Both the position numbers and the translations under genes were made by a program. Shown here one piece after another: positions 7,930-15,940 of a stretch of 64,000 nucleotides of DNA. Source of the stretch: Bacillus oleivorans (GTDB taxonomy: Bacteria > Bacillota > Bacilli > Bacillales > JC228). Each line of letters starts with the position of its first letter. Positions within the stretch are counted from its first letter, which is position 1. The notes beneath the pieces are model-generated. The model was not told the DNA's origin. It worked only from the letters and a program-made list of their open reading frames with translations, and ran no database searches. Location: positions 143,654-207,653 of the forward strand of contig NZ_OAOP01000010.1 of the NCBI RefSeq assembly GCF_900207585.1, given 5' to 3'.

Positions 7930-8919
7930 TTAACTTCCGCTTGATGAAGCAGCGGTTACACCCGCTGCTGCGGCGATCATGGCAGCCTGCTGGGCTTGGA
8001 TGAGGGCTTCGATGATCGAGTGGAAGCCTGTTTCTATGAAACTGGGATCCTCAATTTTACTGCTTATTGTCAGATTAACAGCCATCATAAAGTTCATGTC
8101 TTTATGCCATTTGAAAAGTTTATTTGTATTTAATTCTTCTGTTACTCTTTCAATTGTTTTAATTTCATTGGCTCCGTCTTCAATTAGCGCAAGCATCCCT
8201 ATTTCCGGATAATGGGTAGGCTTTGGTTTTCTGCCTAACTGGTGAAAGGTGTCCTGTAATCTGATGCAGCGGTTTACTAATTTACTACTATCTGTTTCAT
8301 GGTCTAATGAAAGAATATGACTTAGAAATTGAAGGTCATTCCCTTTTTTAAAGCCATTTTCATTTAATTGATTGTAAAATAGCTCAATCACATCCATCAA
8401 TTTTTCAACTGGTTCCTTACGAGCCGCGACCATTACGGCAAGCGGATAGTCTGCAGAATTAGTTAAGAAAAAATGCTTCTTTTGCATACCTTTGTAAACA
8501 GCCATCGCCCGCTCTATTTTTTCCTTCCGGTTTGTTAATAGATTAGTATCTTTTAACAAAGTAAAGGCTGCAATGTATGTAAAAGCCCCTCTGTTAAAGC
8601 CCCCATTGACAAGCTCTTCATATAACTCAATATAGTCACCGAATATCTTTTCTGGATTTTCGAAGTGAATATCGAGCATAGCTGCTGTAGTAAATCTTTG
8701 GTATGATTTTAGGGTGGAAAAGGCCCCAACGTTGTTTTTGATATAATCACTGATTTTAAGAAAGCGATCTATTTGAAAGTTCTTTTTATTAATGACATAC
8801 ATAGAAGCAATGAGCATTAATGTTCGCTGATCGGCAATTTTCCACTTTAATTTTTCTTTTAATAAGGAGTATATTTGAATATAATCATTTAAGTTTTGGT
8901 CAATGATTTGATGATTCAT
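7930..8919 (-). CDS. DUF4003 family protein
   Basis: The 329-residue protein is helical and soluble, and matches in length and pattern the DUF4003 family found in Bacillaceae (LKSYQRFTTAAMLDIHFENPEK, NGFNRGAF-type repeats). It ends in an alanine-rich tail (ALIQAQQAAMIAAAAGVTAA). The family has no known role. The gene runs alone on the minus strand, between a bidirectional terminator and a divergent patatin gene. Confidence 0.75.
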   Translation of the reverse strand: MNHQIIDQNLNDYIQIYSLLKEKLKWKIADQRTLMLIASMYVINKKNFQIDRFLKISDYIKNNVGAFSTLKSYQRFTTAAMLDIHFENPEKIFGDYIELYEELVNGGFNRGAFTYIAAFTLLKDTNLLTNRKEKIERAMAVYKGMQKKHFFLTNSADYPLAVMVAARKEPVEKLMDVIELFYNQLNENGFKKGNDLQFLSHILSLDHETDSSKLVNRCIRLQDTFHQLGRKPKPTHYPEIGMLALIEDGANEIKTIERVTEELNTNKLFKWHKDMNFMMAVNLTISSKIEDPSFIETGFHSIIEALIQAQQAAMIAAAAGVTAASSSGS

Positions 8920-9010
8920 TTAATAATTCCTCATTTCCAGTTTTTTCAGTTATTTTTACGTTTTATAAAGGAAATAGGTTTCAAATCGTATGTAAGAAAA
9001 GGGAGTTAGC

Positions 9011-9865
9011 ATGAAAAATATAGGACTTGTATTAGAAGGTGGAGGCTTGCGGGGAGTTTATACTGCCGGTGTACTTGAGTTTTTTATGGAAAAAGATCTT
9101 TATTTTCCTTATGTAATTGGTGTATCAGCTGGAGCAGGAATGGCAGCTTCCTATTTATCGCGGCAAAAGGGGAGAAACTGGAAGGTTAATATTGATTTGG
9201 CGATTGACCCGCGCTATGTTTCGTTTCGTAACTGGATTCGAAATAAAGAGGTTTTTGGTATGGACTTTATTTTTGATGAAATTCCTAATCAATTGGTTCC
9301 TTTTGATTATGATACTTTTTTGAAGGCCGAAGAACATTTTATTATAGGAACCACTGATTGTGAAACTGGAGAGCCTGTCTATTACAGTAAGGATGAGCAT
9401 GGGGAGCATATGCTAAAAATCATTCGTGCCTCAAGTTCCTTGCCATTCCTTGCCCCAAGCGTTGAATATGATAATCGAAAACTGCTGGATGGCGGCATCA
9501 TTGACCCGATTCCGATAAGAAAAGCCCAAAAAGATGGGAATATCAAGAATGTCGTTATTATGACAAAGCCGCCGCATTATCGAAAGAAGAAAAGTAAACT
9601 TAGCATGATGTTGAAATATTTGAGTAAGAAACAGCCTAAAATTGGAGAAGTTTTGCTGACAAGACATACATTATACAATGAGACATTACAGTATTTACAA
9701 GCAGAAAAAGAAAGAGGGAATGTCTTTATTATTCAGCCGAGCGTGGATATTCCTGTCAGCAGAATTGAGAGAAATCAGGAAAAATTAATCCAACTCTATG
9801 AGTTAGGCATGAAAGATGCGGAAAAACTGTATCAAGATCTTAACCTATTTATTTTTCAAAAATGA
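9011..9865 (+). CDS. Patatin-like phospholipase
   Basis: The 284-residue protein has the patatin features: the oxyanion hole GGGLRGVYTAGVLE (about residues 9-22), the nucleophile elbow GVSAG (about 37-41), and the DGG of the catalytic dyad in DGGIIDPIPI (about 161-170). It should hydrolyse acyl esters of lipids in the cytoplasm or at the membrane. No signal peptide is visible. It resembles the YjfB/RssA-type bacterial patatins. Ribosome site AAAGGGAG. Confidence 0.9.
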   Translation: MKNIGLVLEGGGLRGVYTAGVLEFFMEKDLYFPYVIGVSAGAGMAASYLSRQKGRNWKVNIDLAIDPRYVSFRNWIRNKEVFGMDFIFDEIPNQLVPFDYDTFLKAEEHFIIGTTDCETGEPVYYSKDEHGEHMLKIIRASSSLPFLAPSVEYDNRKLLDGGIIDPIPIRKAQKDGNIKNVVIMTKPPHYRKKKSKLSMMLKYLSKKQPKIGEVLLTRHTLYNETLQYLQAEKERGNVFIIQPSVDIPVSRIERNQEKLIQLYELGMKDAEKLYQDLNLFIFQK

Positions 9866-9871
9866 TTAATA

Positions 9872-9924
9872 GACAGTAATAGTATTATGTAGACTAAAAT
9901 CGTAATGATATAATTGTTGTCCAT
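9872..9924 (+). repeat. Diverged copy of a ~52 bp intergenic element
   Basis: The stretch beginning GACAGTAATAGTATTATGTA aligns with 49571-49622 (GACAATAATAATGTTATGTA...) through an ACTAAAAT core and a closing CCAT, with roughly three quarters of bases identical by eye and two small gaps. Confidence 0.45.
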
Positions 9925-9945
9925 TCATTAACAACTGCTCAAACA

Positions 9946-9994
9946 AGATCACGATTCTGAATCAATCATAGATCCAGACAAAGTGGTCTTTTTT
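9946..9994 (+). terminator. Possible terminator downstream of patatin
   Basis: AGATCAC (9946-9952) can pair with GTGGTCT (9983-9989) with one G-U pair, followed by TTTTT. The loop is long, so the call is tentative. The rest of 9866-10215 holds the short repeat copy and AT-rich sequence with no other feature I can support. Confidence 0.4.
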
Positions 9995-10215
9995 GCGTTA
10001 ACTCTATTCCGGTATAGTCTGCTTTTGGCACTAGACCTAGGCAAATATGGAAATTTAAATGAATAAAATAATTTAGGCAGTTTGTCCTAATCAAATATCT
10101 TAGTTTAGCATAATTTGGTACAAGGAATACAAAAACAGTTTCACTTTACTCTTTTACAAGGGTTTAGGCTTTTTTGTCTAAACTTAAGGAATTTATTTAT
10201 AAGGGAGGTTTTAAC

Positions 10216-10413
10216 ATGATGGGGCTATGGAGATATCAAGGACAAGCAGTTGACGTTATCGACCGTAATGGGAGAGTTTATAGGGGAATTTTTGACGGTA
10301 CAAATCAAACAAGAGGCCTATTTCTTCGTTCTCGCTTCGGAAGAAGAAGGTTTTTTCCATTTTTTTTCATTGCAGCCGTATTTGTGGTAAGAGGAAGACG
10401 GCGAATATTTTAG
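10216..10413 (+). CDS. Small basic protein with hydrophobic C-terminus, 65 aa
   Basis: ATG 10216 follows AAGGGAGG at seven bases. The N-terminal half (WRYQGQAVDVIDRNGRVYRGIFDG) reads like a small beta-barrel. The C-terminal half alternates arginine clusters with a phenylalanine-rich hydrophobic run (RRFFPFFFIAAVFVV), ending in arginines. This composition is common among small coat-associated proteins of Bacillaceae, but the family is not recognised. Confidence 0.6.
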   Translation: MMGLWRYQGQAVDVIDRNGRVYRGIFDGTNQTRGLFLRSRFGRRRFFPFFFIAAVFVVRGRRRIF

Positions 10414-10437
10414 AAAAATAGATTTACAAAGTAAGTT

Positions 10438-10508
10438 AAAAGGGGCTATTTAAATGTCAGGATCACTGATTTTTTTGGAGCCCTTTCTCATTTATTCTTT
10501 TTTTGTAA
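10438..10508 (+). terminator. Possible terminator
   Basis: AAAAGGGGCT can pair with AGCCCTTT (10479-10486), followed after a few bases by a long T run. The loop is over 30 bases, so confidence is modest. Confidence 0.4.
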
Positions 10509-10545
10509 AGACACTTACTGAAGAGTTTGTTTTTTAATGTTGCCC

Positions 10546-10710
10546 GCAGCCCGAATACACTTCGCGCACCTTAGGGTGACCAGTGAGCCTCCTCGCTGTC
10601 GCGAGCTGAGGTCTCACTTTGGCCACTTCTCCCACTTACCACTGCTGCTTGATATGATTTCAAAATTTATTTTTTAGCAGTGGATATGAGTCTACATGTA
10701 TTCGGGCTGC
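10546..10710. repeat. 165-bp element with perfect 14-bp terminal inverted repeats
   Basis: GCAGCCCGAATACA (10546-10559) is the exact reverse complement of TGTATTCGGGCTGC (10697-10710). The interior is richer in G+C than its surroundings and contains further complementary stretches (GTGAGCCTC.. with GAGGTCTCAC). There is no coding frame. The layout fits a non-autonomous miniature element or a transcribed structured repeat. Terminal duplications are not obvious. Confidence 0.6.
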
Positions 10711-10781
10711 TCACTGCGTATAAACTGAATTAGCTATTTTTAAAAGCCAAATTCTTTATTAAAACAACCTTAAAAACAAAC

Positions 10782-10918
10782 AAAAAAATCGTCCAATCTA
10801 ATAAAATGTAAGTGACCAAACAAACATTAACCGAAAGGACGATTTTTTTATGTGCAATCCGAAGATTACTAATAAAAATTATAACACGCCAATGACTTAC
10901 TTCCAGAAGCAGAGATAG
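10782..10918 (+). other. 13-bp perfect inverted repeat and 22-codon frame, possible insertion-sequence scar
   Basis: AAAAAAATCGTCC (10782-10794) is exactly inverted at 10837-10849. Immediately after, ATG 10850 opens a 22-codon frame (MCNPKITNKNYNTPMTYFQK..) ending in TAG. There is no ribosome site between hairpin and start. It resembles the leader and first codons of a transposase gene cut short, but I cannot name the family. Confidence 0.3.
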
Positions 10919-11091
10919 AAAAGACCCCAAAAAGACAATTAGCCCCTACGTTTTAAACCATACGACAACCGTCAAATTCAATTTTTCATTATTACATATT
11001 TGTATTCCTCAAAAAGTGGATAAAATAATAGCTGGATGGCCGTTGGATTGATATATATAAACGGGATTTCATAAGACATAATTGTGATTAG

Positions 11092-11138
11092 TTGACACTT
11101 TCATTTTATTACGTTACAATTATCTCGTATTCAAGATA
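11092..11138 (+). promoter_or_regulatory. SigA promoter with MhqR-like operator
   Basis: TTGACA (11092-11097), a 17-base spacer and TACAAT (11115-11120) give a near-perfect promoter. The next 18 bases, TATCTCGTATTCAAGATA (11121-11138), form a palindrome with arms TATCT/AGATA. They closely match the known B. subtilis MhqR operator (TATCTCGAATTCGAGATA). Because it precedes the MarR gene itself, autoregulation is likely. Confidence 0.8.
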
Positions 11139-11160
11139 TCCGAATTAAAGGATGGTAAAA

Positions 11161-11610
11161 ATGGATAAAACTTTTAATCAAGATATAGAACTGTCTTTAA
11201 AGTTATTTATTGTACTTAATCGAGCTTTAGAGTCAGTGAGAAAGCAAGTAATCAAGGATATAAAAAATTATAACCTAAACTTAACGGAATTTGCTGTCCT
11301 CGAGCTTTTATATCATAAAGGCGATCAGCCAATTCAAAAAATAGGAGATAAGGTTCTGTTAGCCAGCAGCAGCATAACCTATGTTGTTGACAAGCTAGAA
11401 AAAAAGAATCTGATCGAGCGTAAGCCTTGTCCCACAGACCGAAGAATTACCTATGCTGTTTTAACAGAAAAGGGAGCAGAGTTTATGGATGATATATTCC
11501 CTAAACACGCTGCATCTCTTCGGAAAATTTTTGCAGGGCTAGACACAGAGGAAAAGGCTATTGTAATTGAGCATTTAAAGAAACTTGGCCTTTACGCGGA
11601 GAAATTGTAA
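11161..11610 (+). CDS. mhqR: MarR-family repressor, MhqR-like
   Basis: The 149-residue protein is a winged helix-turn-helix regulator: recognition region QKIGDKVLLASSSITYVVDKLEKKNLIERKPCPTDRRITYAVLTEKG (about residues 59-105) with the DRR wing typical of MarR. Start ATG 11161 lies eight bases after AAAGGA, whereas the in-frame ATG 11152 is inside that site. The operator upstream and the mhq-type genes downstream point to MhqR, which represses hydroquinone-detoxifying genes until electrophiles appear. That assignment is inferred from context. Confidence 0.75.
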   Translation: MDKTFNQDIELSLKLFIVLNRALESVRKQVIKDIKNYNLNLTEFAVLELLYHKGDQPIQKIGDKVLLASSSITYVVDKLEKKNLIERKPCPTDRRITYAVLTEKGAEFMDDIFPKHAASLRKIFAGLDTEEKAIVIEHLKKLGLYAEKL

Positions 11611-11724
11611 TAGTCATGTATCCATTATTTCAATTTCAAACTATTCGATATCCGTATGAAGTAATGAGAACTTCTTTTATTAGGAAGCATAAGAGAAAAA
11701 TCAGCTTAAAAAGGGGATAAAGTC

Positions 11725-12663
11725 ATGACAAAACGAACAGAAGGGATTCACCATATAACTGCTATTGTTGGTGATCCCCAAGAAAACGTAGATTTTTATG
11801 CAGGTGTATTAGGACTTCGTTTAGTGAAAAAAACCATTAATTTCGATGACCCAGGAACTTACCATTTTTACTTTGGTGATGAAGTCGGGAATCCAGGGAC
11901 AATAATAACCTTTTTCCCGTGGCCAAATGCTTACAAAGGCAGAATCGGAAGCGGACAAGTAGGTGTTACCACTTATGCTGTTCCAACTGGTGCTTTTCCT
12001 TTTTGGGAAGAACGTTTAACGAAATTTAACGTAGAAGTTACAAAAAACAGCCGATTTGGAGAAGAATATTTGGCTTTTGAAGATCCTCATGGTTTACAGC
12101 TTGAGCTTGTTGAAAGAGATCCAGGCAAAAAAAGTGAGTGGAGATTTGGCGATATGACACCAGAAGTCGCGATTAAAGGTTTTGGCGGCGCTACCTTGCT
12201 TTCGAGCCGTCCAGCTTATACTGCTAAACTTCTTGAAGAAACGATGGGACTGGAAAAAGTAGGCGAAGAAGGGGACTATATTCGTTTTAAATCAACGGCT
12301 GATATAGGCAATATTATTGAAATTAAGATTTCCCCTGTACCAAAAGGCATGATGGGTGTTGGGACAGTCCATCACATTGCGTACCGTGCGAAAGACGATA
12401 CGGACCAGCTCGATTGGAAATCCCATGTTGAGAGTGCAGGGTATGGCGTTACACCGGTTCAGCCAAGACAATATTTCAATGCTATTTATTTTAGAGAATA
12501 TGGGGATATTCTGTTTGAAATCGCAACAGATCCTCCTGGTTTTACGCTTGATGAACCTAAGGACGCATTAGGTGAACAATTAATGCTTCCTGACTGGTAT
12601 GAACCACAGCGGGATAAAATTGAAAAAGTCTTGCTTCCATTTAAAGTTAGAGAATTAGATTAA
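11725..12663 (+). CDS. Ring-cleaving dioxygenase, MhqO/MhqE-type
   Basis: The 312-residue protein has two glyoxalase/VOC modules. It begins GIHHITAIVGDPQENVDFY and repeats the pattern at TVHHIAYRAKDDTDQL, with the metal-ligand histidines in HHITA and HHIAY and a C-terminal glutamate in DILFEIATDPPGF. Length and motifs match the B. subtilis MhqA/MhqE/MhqO group, which act on hydroquinone-type ring compounds. The neighbours (MarR regulator, mhqD) agree. Ribosome site AAAAGGGG. Confidence 0.85.
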   Translation: MTKRTEGIHHITAIVGDPQENVDFYAGVLGLRLVKKTINFDDPGTYHFYFGDEVGNPGTIITFFPWPNAYKGRIGSGQVGVTTYAVPTGAFPFWEERLTKFNVEVTKNSRFGEEYLAFEDPHGLQLELVERDPGKKSEWRFGDMTPEVAIKGFGGATLLSSRPAYTAKLLEETMGLEKVGEEGDYIRFKSTADIGNIIEIKISPVPKGMMGVGTVHHIAYRAKDDTDQLDWKSHVESAGYGVTPVQPRQYFNAIYFREYGDILFEIATDPPGFTLDEPKDALGEQLMLPDWYEPQRDKIEKVLLPFKVRELD

Positions 12664-12681
12664 TTTTAAGGGGGATAAAAA

Positions 12682-13287
12682 ATGAAACATGTTTTTAATG
12701 AAGGAAAAGACAAAACGAGACCGACTCTATTAATGCTCCATGGCACTGGAGGGAATGAGTTCGACCTATTGCCGCTTGCAGAACTGATTGATGAGGATGC
12801 TTCTGTATTGAGTGTTCGCGGTGAAGTTTTGGAAAATGGAATGCCGCGCTTTTTCCGCCGTTTAGCAGAAGGGATTTTTGATGAAGAGGATTTGGTATTC
12901 CGTACCAAACAATTACATGAGTTTCTTGATGAAGCTGCTAATCAATATGGTTTTGCCCGGAATAATATCGTGGCCATTGGTTATTCAAACGGTGCCAATA
13001 TTGCGGGAAGCCTGTTATTTCATTATGATCACAGTTTAAAGGGTGCAATTCTGCATCATCCAATGGTACCAAGACGAGGAATTGATTTGCCAAATCTCTC
13101 TGGAGTACCTGTATTCATTGGTGCAGGACAAAATGACCCTATTTGTCCTCCTCAAGAATCAATCGATTTACAGTCATTACTTAAAAACGCAGGCGCCAGT
13201 GTTGAAATTCACTGGGAAAATCATGGCCATTCTCTGACTCAAACGGAAGTAATGGCTGCTGCAAAATGGTATAAGAATCATTTTTAA
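12682..13287 (+). CDS. mhqD: Alpha/beta hydrolase MhqD
   Basis: The 201-residue phospholipase/carboxylesterase-type enzyme has LHGTGGNEFDLLPL (about residues 13-26), the nucleophile elbow GYSNGAN (Ser about 101), an aspartate in GAGQNDPICP and the catalytic histidine in ENHGHSLTQ. The block VLENGMPRFFRRLAEGIFDE is characteristic of MhqD. It starts 18 bases after the dioxygenase, in the same operon. It is thought to help clear quinone adducts; the exact substrate is not known. Confidence 0.9.
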   Translation: MKHVFNEGKDKTRPTLLMLHGTGGNEFDLLPLAELIDEDASVLSVRGEVLENGMPRFFRRLAEGIFDEEDLVFRTKQLHEFLDEAANQYGFARNNIVAIGYSNGANIAGSLLFHYDHSLKGAILHHPMVPRRGIDLPNLSGVPVFIGAGQNDPICPPQESIDLQSLLKNAGASVEIHWENHGHSLTQTEVMAAAKWYKNHF

Positions 13288-13298
13288 TCGAACAAAAA

Positions 13299-13336
13299 AG
13301 CTAATCGGAACCGAATTCTGATTAGCTTTATTTTTT
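13299..13336. terminator. Bidirectional terminator after mhqD
   Basis: AGCTAATC (13299-13306) pairs with GATTAGCT (13320-13327), flanked by A and T runs. It serves mhqD and the converging minus-strand zinc-ribbon gene. Confidence 0.85.
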
Positions 13337-13337
13337 A

Positions 13338-13550
13338 TCAGTATTGATTAGTTTCTTCCCAATCAGAGTATAAGCCGCTGCCGTTACATCCCGGACAATC
13401 ATAAAAATTAGTATGAAGAAACTCGTTTAAGGCAAGCATGCTTAAACCGCTGCCCCGGCAATCCGGACAAAGTCCTTTAGACTGCATTTCAGCCACTCTT
13501 TTTTGGTAGCGGTCATTTTGCCATTGTGAAAAACGGTTGAGTAAACCCAT
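13338..13550 (-). CDS. Small DnaJ-type zinc-finger protein, 70 aa
   Basis: Two CxxCxGxG knuckles, CPDCRGSG and CPGCNGSG, form one zinc site like half of the DnaJ zinc-binding region. The start MGLLNRFSQW at 13550 has GGAGTG a few bases upstream. Longer in-frame starts lack a ribosome site. Similar small proteins occur in many Bacillaceae with no assigned role. Confidence 0.72.
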   Translation of the reverse strand: MGLLNRFSQWQNDRYQKRVAEMQSKGLCPDCRGSGLSMLALNEFLHTNFYDCPGCNGSGLYSDWEETNQY

Positions 13551-13726
13551 ATCACTCACTCCAACTACATTTTTATATAGTATGTTCAGAATTAAAATTT
13601 TTAAACTGCTATTATCACAGAGACATTTTTTGGACTCGTCCATTTTTGATAGTTTTTCTTGCTTTCGAGAGAATAACCCATTTAATATAAATGTAGCTTA
13701 TGACTTTATAAGAAGAAGGTTTACAT

Positions 13727-15604
13727 ATGAAAAGGTATTACACAATAGGAATGGCTGGACACATTGACCACGGGAAGACAGCTTTAACAAAAGCATTGAC
13801 TAATGTAGAGACAGATCGTTTAAAAGAAGAGAAGGAAAGAAAAATTTCGATTGAACCTGGATTTGCTTCTTTTGTAGATGATGATGATTTTCAAATATCT
13901 ATCGTTGATGTTCCTGGTCATGAAAGGTTTATAAGGCAAATGATAGCCGGTGTCGCAGGGATTGACCTTGTCATTTTAGTTGTAGCAGCAGATGAAGGAG
14001 TGATGCCGCAAACGGTAGAACACCTTGATATATTGTCCTTTCTCGGGATTAGGAGAGGGATTATCGCGATTACAAAAGCGGATAAAGTTGAACCTTCCTT
14101 CTTGGAAATAGCAAAAGAAGAAATAGTAAATAAATTAAGAGATACACCTTTTGAAAATACTCCATGTGTTTGTGTCGATAGTCTCTCCTATAACGGAATT
14201 GAAGCGTTAAAGACCACTATATTGGATGAAATTGCAAATCTGGAAACAAAAAGCAATCAAGGAAATTTCAGACTCCCTGTTGACCAGGTATTTACGATTA
14301 AAGGGCAAGGTACAGTGGTCAGAGGTACCATTTTCAATGGTGAAATTAAGGTTGGTCAGGATATTTGGGTGCTGCCGCAAAAACTGAAAGGATTGGTTCG
14401 GTCTATACAAGTTCATCATCAAACCGTTGAAAAAGCCGAAGCTGGGCAAAGGGCAGCGCTTAATCTATCTGGTATTTCACGAGATGAGATTAAGCGCGGC
14501 AATGTCATCGTACAAGATGGATCTATTGCAAGTACGAAAACGATTGATGTATCCTTGCGTTTTGTTGCAAATTTAAAATATCCAGTTAAACAGCGAATGC
14601 TTGTCAATTGCCATGCAGGTACTTCTGAAGTAATGGGGACGATCGTTTTCTTCGACCGTAATGAAGTTCTACAAGAAGCGGAGGGGGTTCTATGCCAGAT
14701 CCGGCTGCAGGAACCGATTGTGGTTAAAAGAGGAGATCCCTTTATATTGAGAAGACCGACGCCTGTTGAAACAATTGCAGGAGGGTGGATTTTGGACCCC
14801 TTTGGCAAGAAGTACAAATGGGGGCAGGAAACGATTTCGGCATTAGCTTTGAAAAAAGAAGGAACTGTGGCAGAGCGGATGAAGGCTGTCCTTTTGGACT
14901 ATCAGTCTTTAACCCCATTAGAATTAGCGAATCTGCTTCAGTTAGACATAGGGAATGTCAAACAGACAGTGGATGAATCGCCTATTTTTCATTGGACTCA
15001 ATCTAACGCGATAACGTTAGATGTATTTTTAGAAAAGGGAATAAATCGTATAGTTAATTTGCTTCAAAAGTTTCACTCTGAATATCCTTTGCGTCTTGGG
15101 ATTGATAAAGCACAGTTAATGCAAGAATTAGAAAGTGAATTTAAAAAAGACATAGTTGAAACTGTTCTCCAAAATAGCATGTGGACAAGGGTTAATCATT
15201 TTATCAAACTTACGAATTTCAAACCATATATACCAAGAGAATGGGAAAATCATGTTAGACAATTGTTACACGCACTTGAAAGAGATCGATATCAAGTGAA
15301 GACTATCAGTGAATATTTCGACGAAGCTGGGATTCCTAGTACATTTTGGAATGAATTGTTAAACTTTCTAGATAGAGATCAGCAAATCATTCGATTGAAT
15401 GAGAATCTCATGTGGACAAGGGCTCATTTTAAAAAGGCCGTTCAAGCTTGCAGGAAAGCCAATCCTGAGGAGTTTACGATTGCGGATGTAAAGAAAATCC
15501 TTCCAGTAACGCGAAAGTATCTAATCCCTTTTCTTGTATTATTAGATCAGCAAGGATATACAAAAAGACAAGAAAATAAAAGGATGTGGCTAACAAATAG
15601 CTAA
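13727..15604 (+). CDS. selB: Selenocysteine-specific elongation factor SelB
   Basis: The 625-residue GTPase begins with GHIDHGKT (G1, residues 11-18), followed by DVPGHE (G3) and TKAD (G4). The Ile-Glu-Pro-Gly-Phe block after the G1 loop and the C-terminal winged-helix repeats (domain IV, last ~250 residues) separate SelB from EF-Tu. SelB carries Sec-tRNA to UGA codons followed by a SECIS hairpin. The gene neighbours selD and selA. An AGAAGAAGG site precedes the ATG. Confidence 0.96.
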   Translation: MKRYYTIGMAGHIDHGKTALTKALTNVETDRLKEEKERKISIEPGFASFVDDDDFQISIVDVPGHERFIRQMIAGVAGIDLVILVVAADEGVMPQTVEHLDILSFLGIRRGIIAITKADKVEPSFLEIAKEEIVNKLRDTPFENTPCVCVDSLSYNGIEALKTTILDEIANLETKSNQGNFRLPVDQVFTIKGQGTVVRGTIFNGEIKVGQDIWVLPQKLKGLVRSIQVHHQTVEKAEAGQRAALNLSGISRDEIKRGNVIVQDGSIASTKTIDVSLRFVANLKYPVKQRMLVNCHAGTSEVMGTIVFFDRNEVLQEAEGVLCQIRLQEPIVVKRGDPFILRRPTPVETIAGGWILDPFGKKYKWGQETISALALKKEGTVAERMKAVLLDYQSLTPLELANLLQLDIGNVKQTVDESPIFHWTQSNAITLDVFLEKGINRIVNLLQKFHSEYPLRLGIDKAQLMQELESEFKKDIVETVLQNSMWTRVNHFIKLTNFKPYIPREWENHVRQLLHALERDRYQVKTISEYFDEAGIPSTFWNELLNFLDRDQQIIRLNENLMWTRAHFKKAVQACRKANPEEFTIADVKKILPVTRKYLIPFLVLLDQQGYTKRQENKRMWLTNS

Positions 15605-15633
15605 TCCAAAAGCCTCATTTTTATTTTTGTACA

Positions 15634-15671
15634 AGAACAGACGTTCTAAAAGTGGGTTTTTGTGGTAAACT
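15634..15671 (+). promoter_or_regulatory. LexA-type box overlapping the toxin promoter
   Basis: AGAACAGACGTTCT (15634-15647) contains a perfect GAAC-N4-GTTC, the B. subtilis LexA core, and its outer bases are also symmetric. Downstream is an extended -10, TGGTAAACT (15663-15671). The corresponding -35 window (about 15643-15648) overlaps the box. This predicts SOS repression of the transcript for the holin-like toxin at 15737. Confidence 0.65.
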
Positions 15672-15736
15672 AATAGGTAGTAGCTGAATATTTCAAGGGT
15701 GGTCGGCTTACCCCTTTGTGAAAGGGGGTGATGCCT

Positions 15737-15820
15737 ATGACAGTTTTCGAATCATTAACTTTAATGATTTCGTTCGCGTCCTTAGTGGTCGTGGTTCTGT
15801 CTTTTTCCAATAAAAAATAG
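15737..15820 (+). CDS. Holin-like type I toxin peptide, 27 aa
   Basis: The 27-residue peptide MTVFESLTLMISFASLVVVV...SNKK has one transmembrane helix, a short acidic N-terminus and a lysine tail. It matches the putative holin-like toxin family (Hol_Tox) of Firmicutes type I toxin-antitoxin loci. The start follows AAAGGGGGTG by six bases; the ATG at 15731 is too close to that site. Upstream TTCAAGGGTGGTC (15692-15704) is complementary, but for one base, to GACCTCCCTTGAA after the stop (15820-15832). The mRNA ends can therefore pair and hide the ribosome site, as known for other type I toxin mRNAs. Confidence 0.85.
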   Translation: MTVFESLTLMISFASLVVVVLSFSNKK

Positions 15821-15862
15821 ACCTCCCTTGAATAATTGGTAAGAGGGTAGAGGTCTATTTTC
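15820..15862. terminator. Bidirectional terminator of the toxin locus
   Basis: GACCTCCCTT pairs with AAGAGGGTAGAGGTC, ending in T-rich sequence on both strands (TATTTT on plus, TATTTTTTATT on minus). A shared terminator between converging RNAs is typical of par-like type I loci. Confidence 0.75.
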
Positions 15863-15940
15863 GTCTAGTAGGCCGATTCCCCTTCGAAAATCAGCTGCTC
15901 TAGGCCTCGGAGTGTTCCCGCACTCTGAGGTTTTTGATTT
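15863..15940 (-). ncRNA. Probable antitoxin RNA region of the type I locus
   Basis: GGCCGATTCCCCTTCG (15871-15886) is an imperfect direct repeat of GGTCGGCTTACCCCTTTG (15701-15718), which lies just upstream of the toxin ribosome site. A minus-strand RNA from here into the shared terminator would carry the complement of the toxin leader, as in the Enterococcus par locus. I cannot place its promoter. A second stem, CCTCGGAGTG with CACTCTGAGG plus T run (about 15904-15937), is a plus-strand terminator, so the transcript direction is inferred. Confidence 0.4.
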
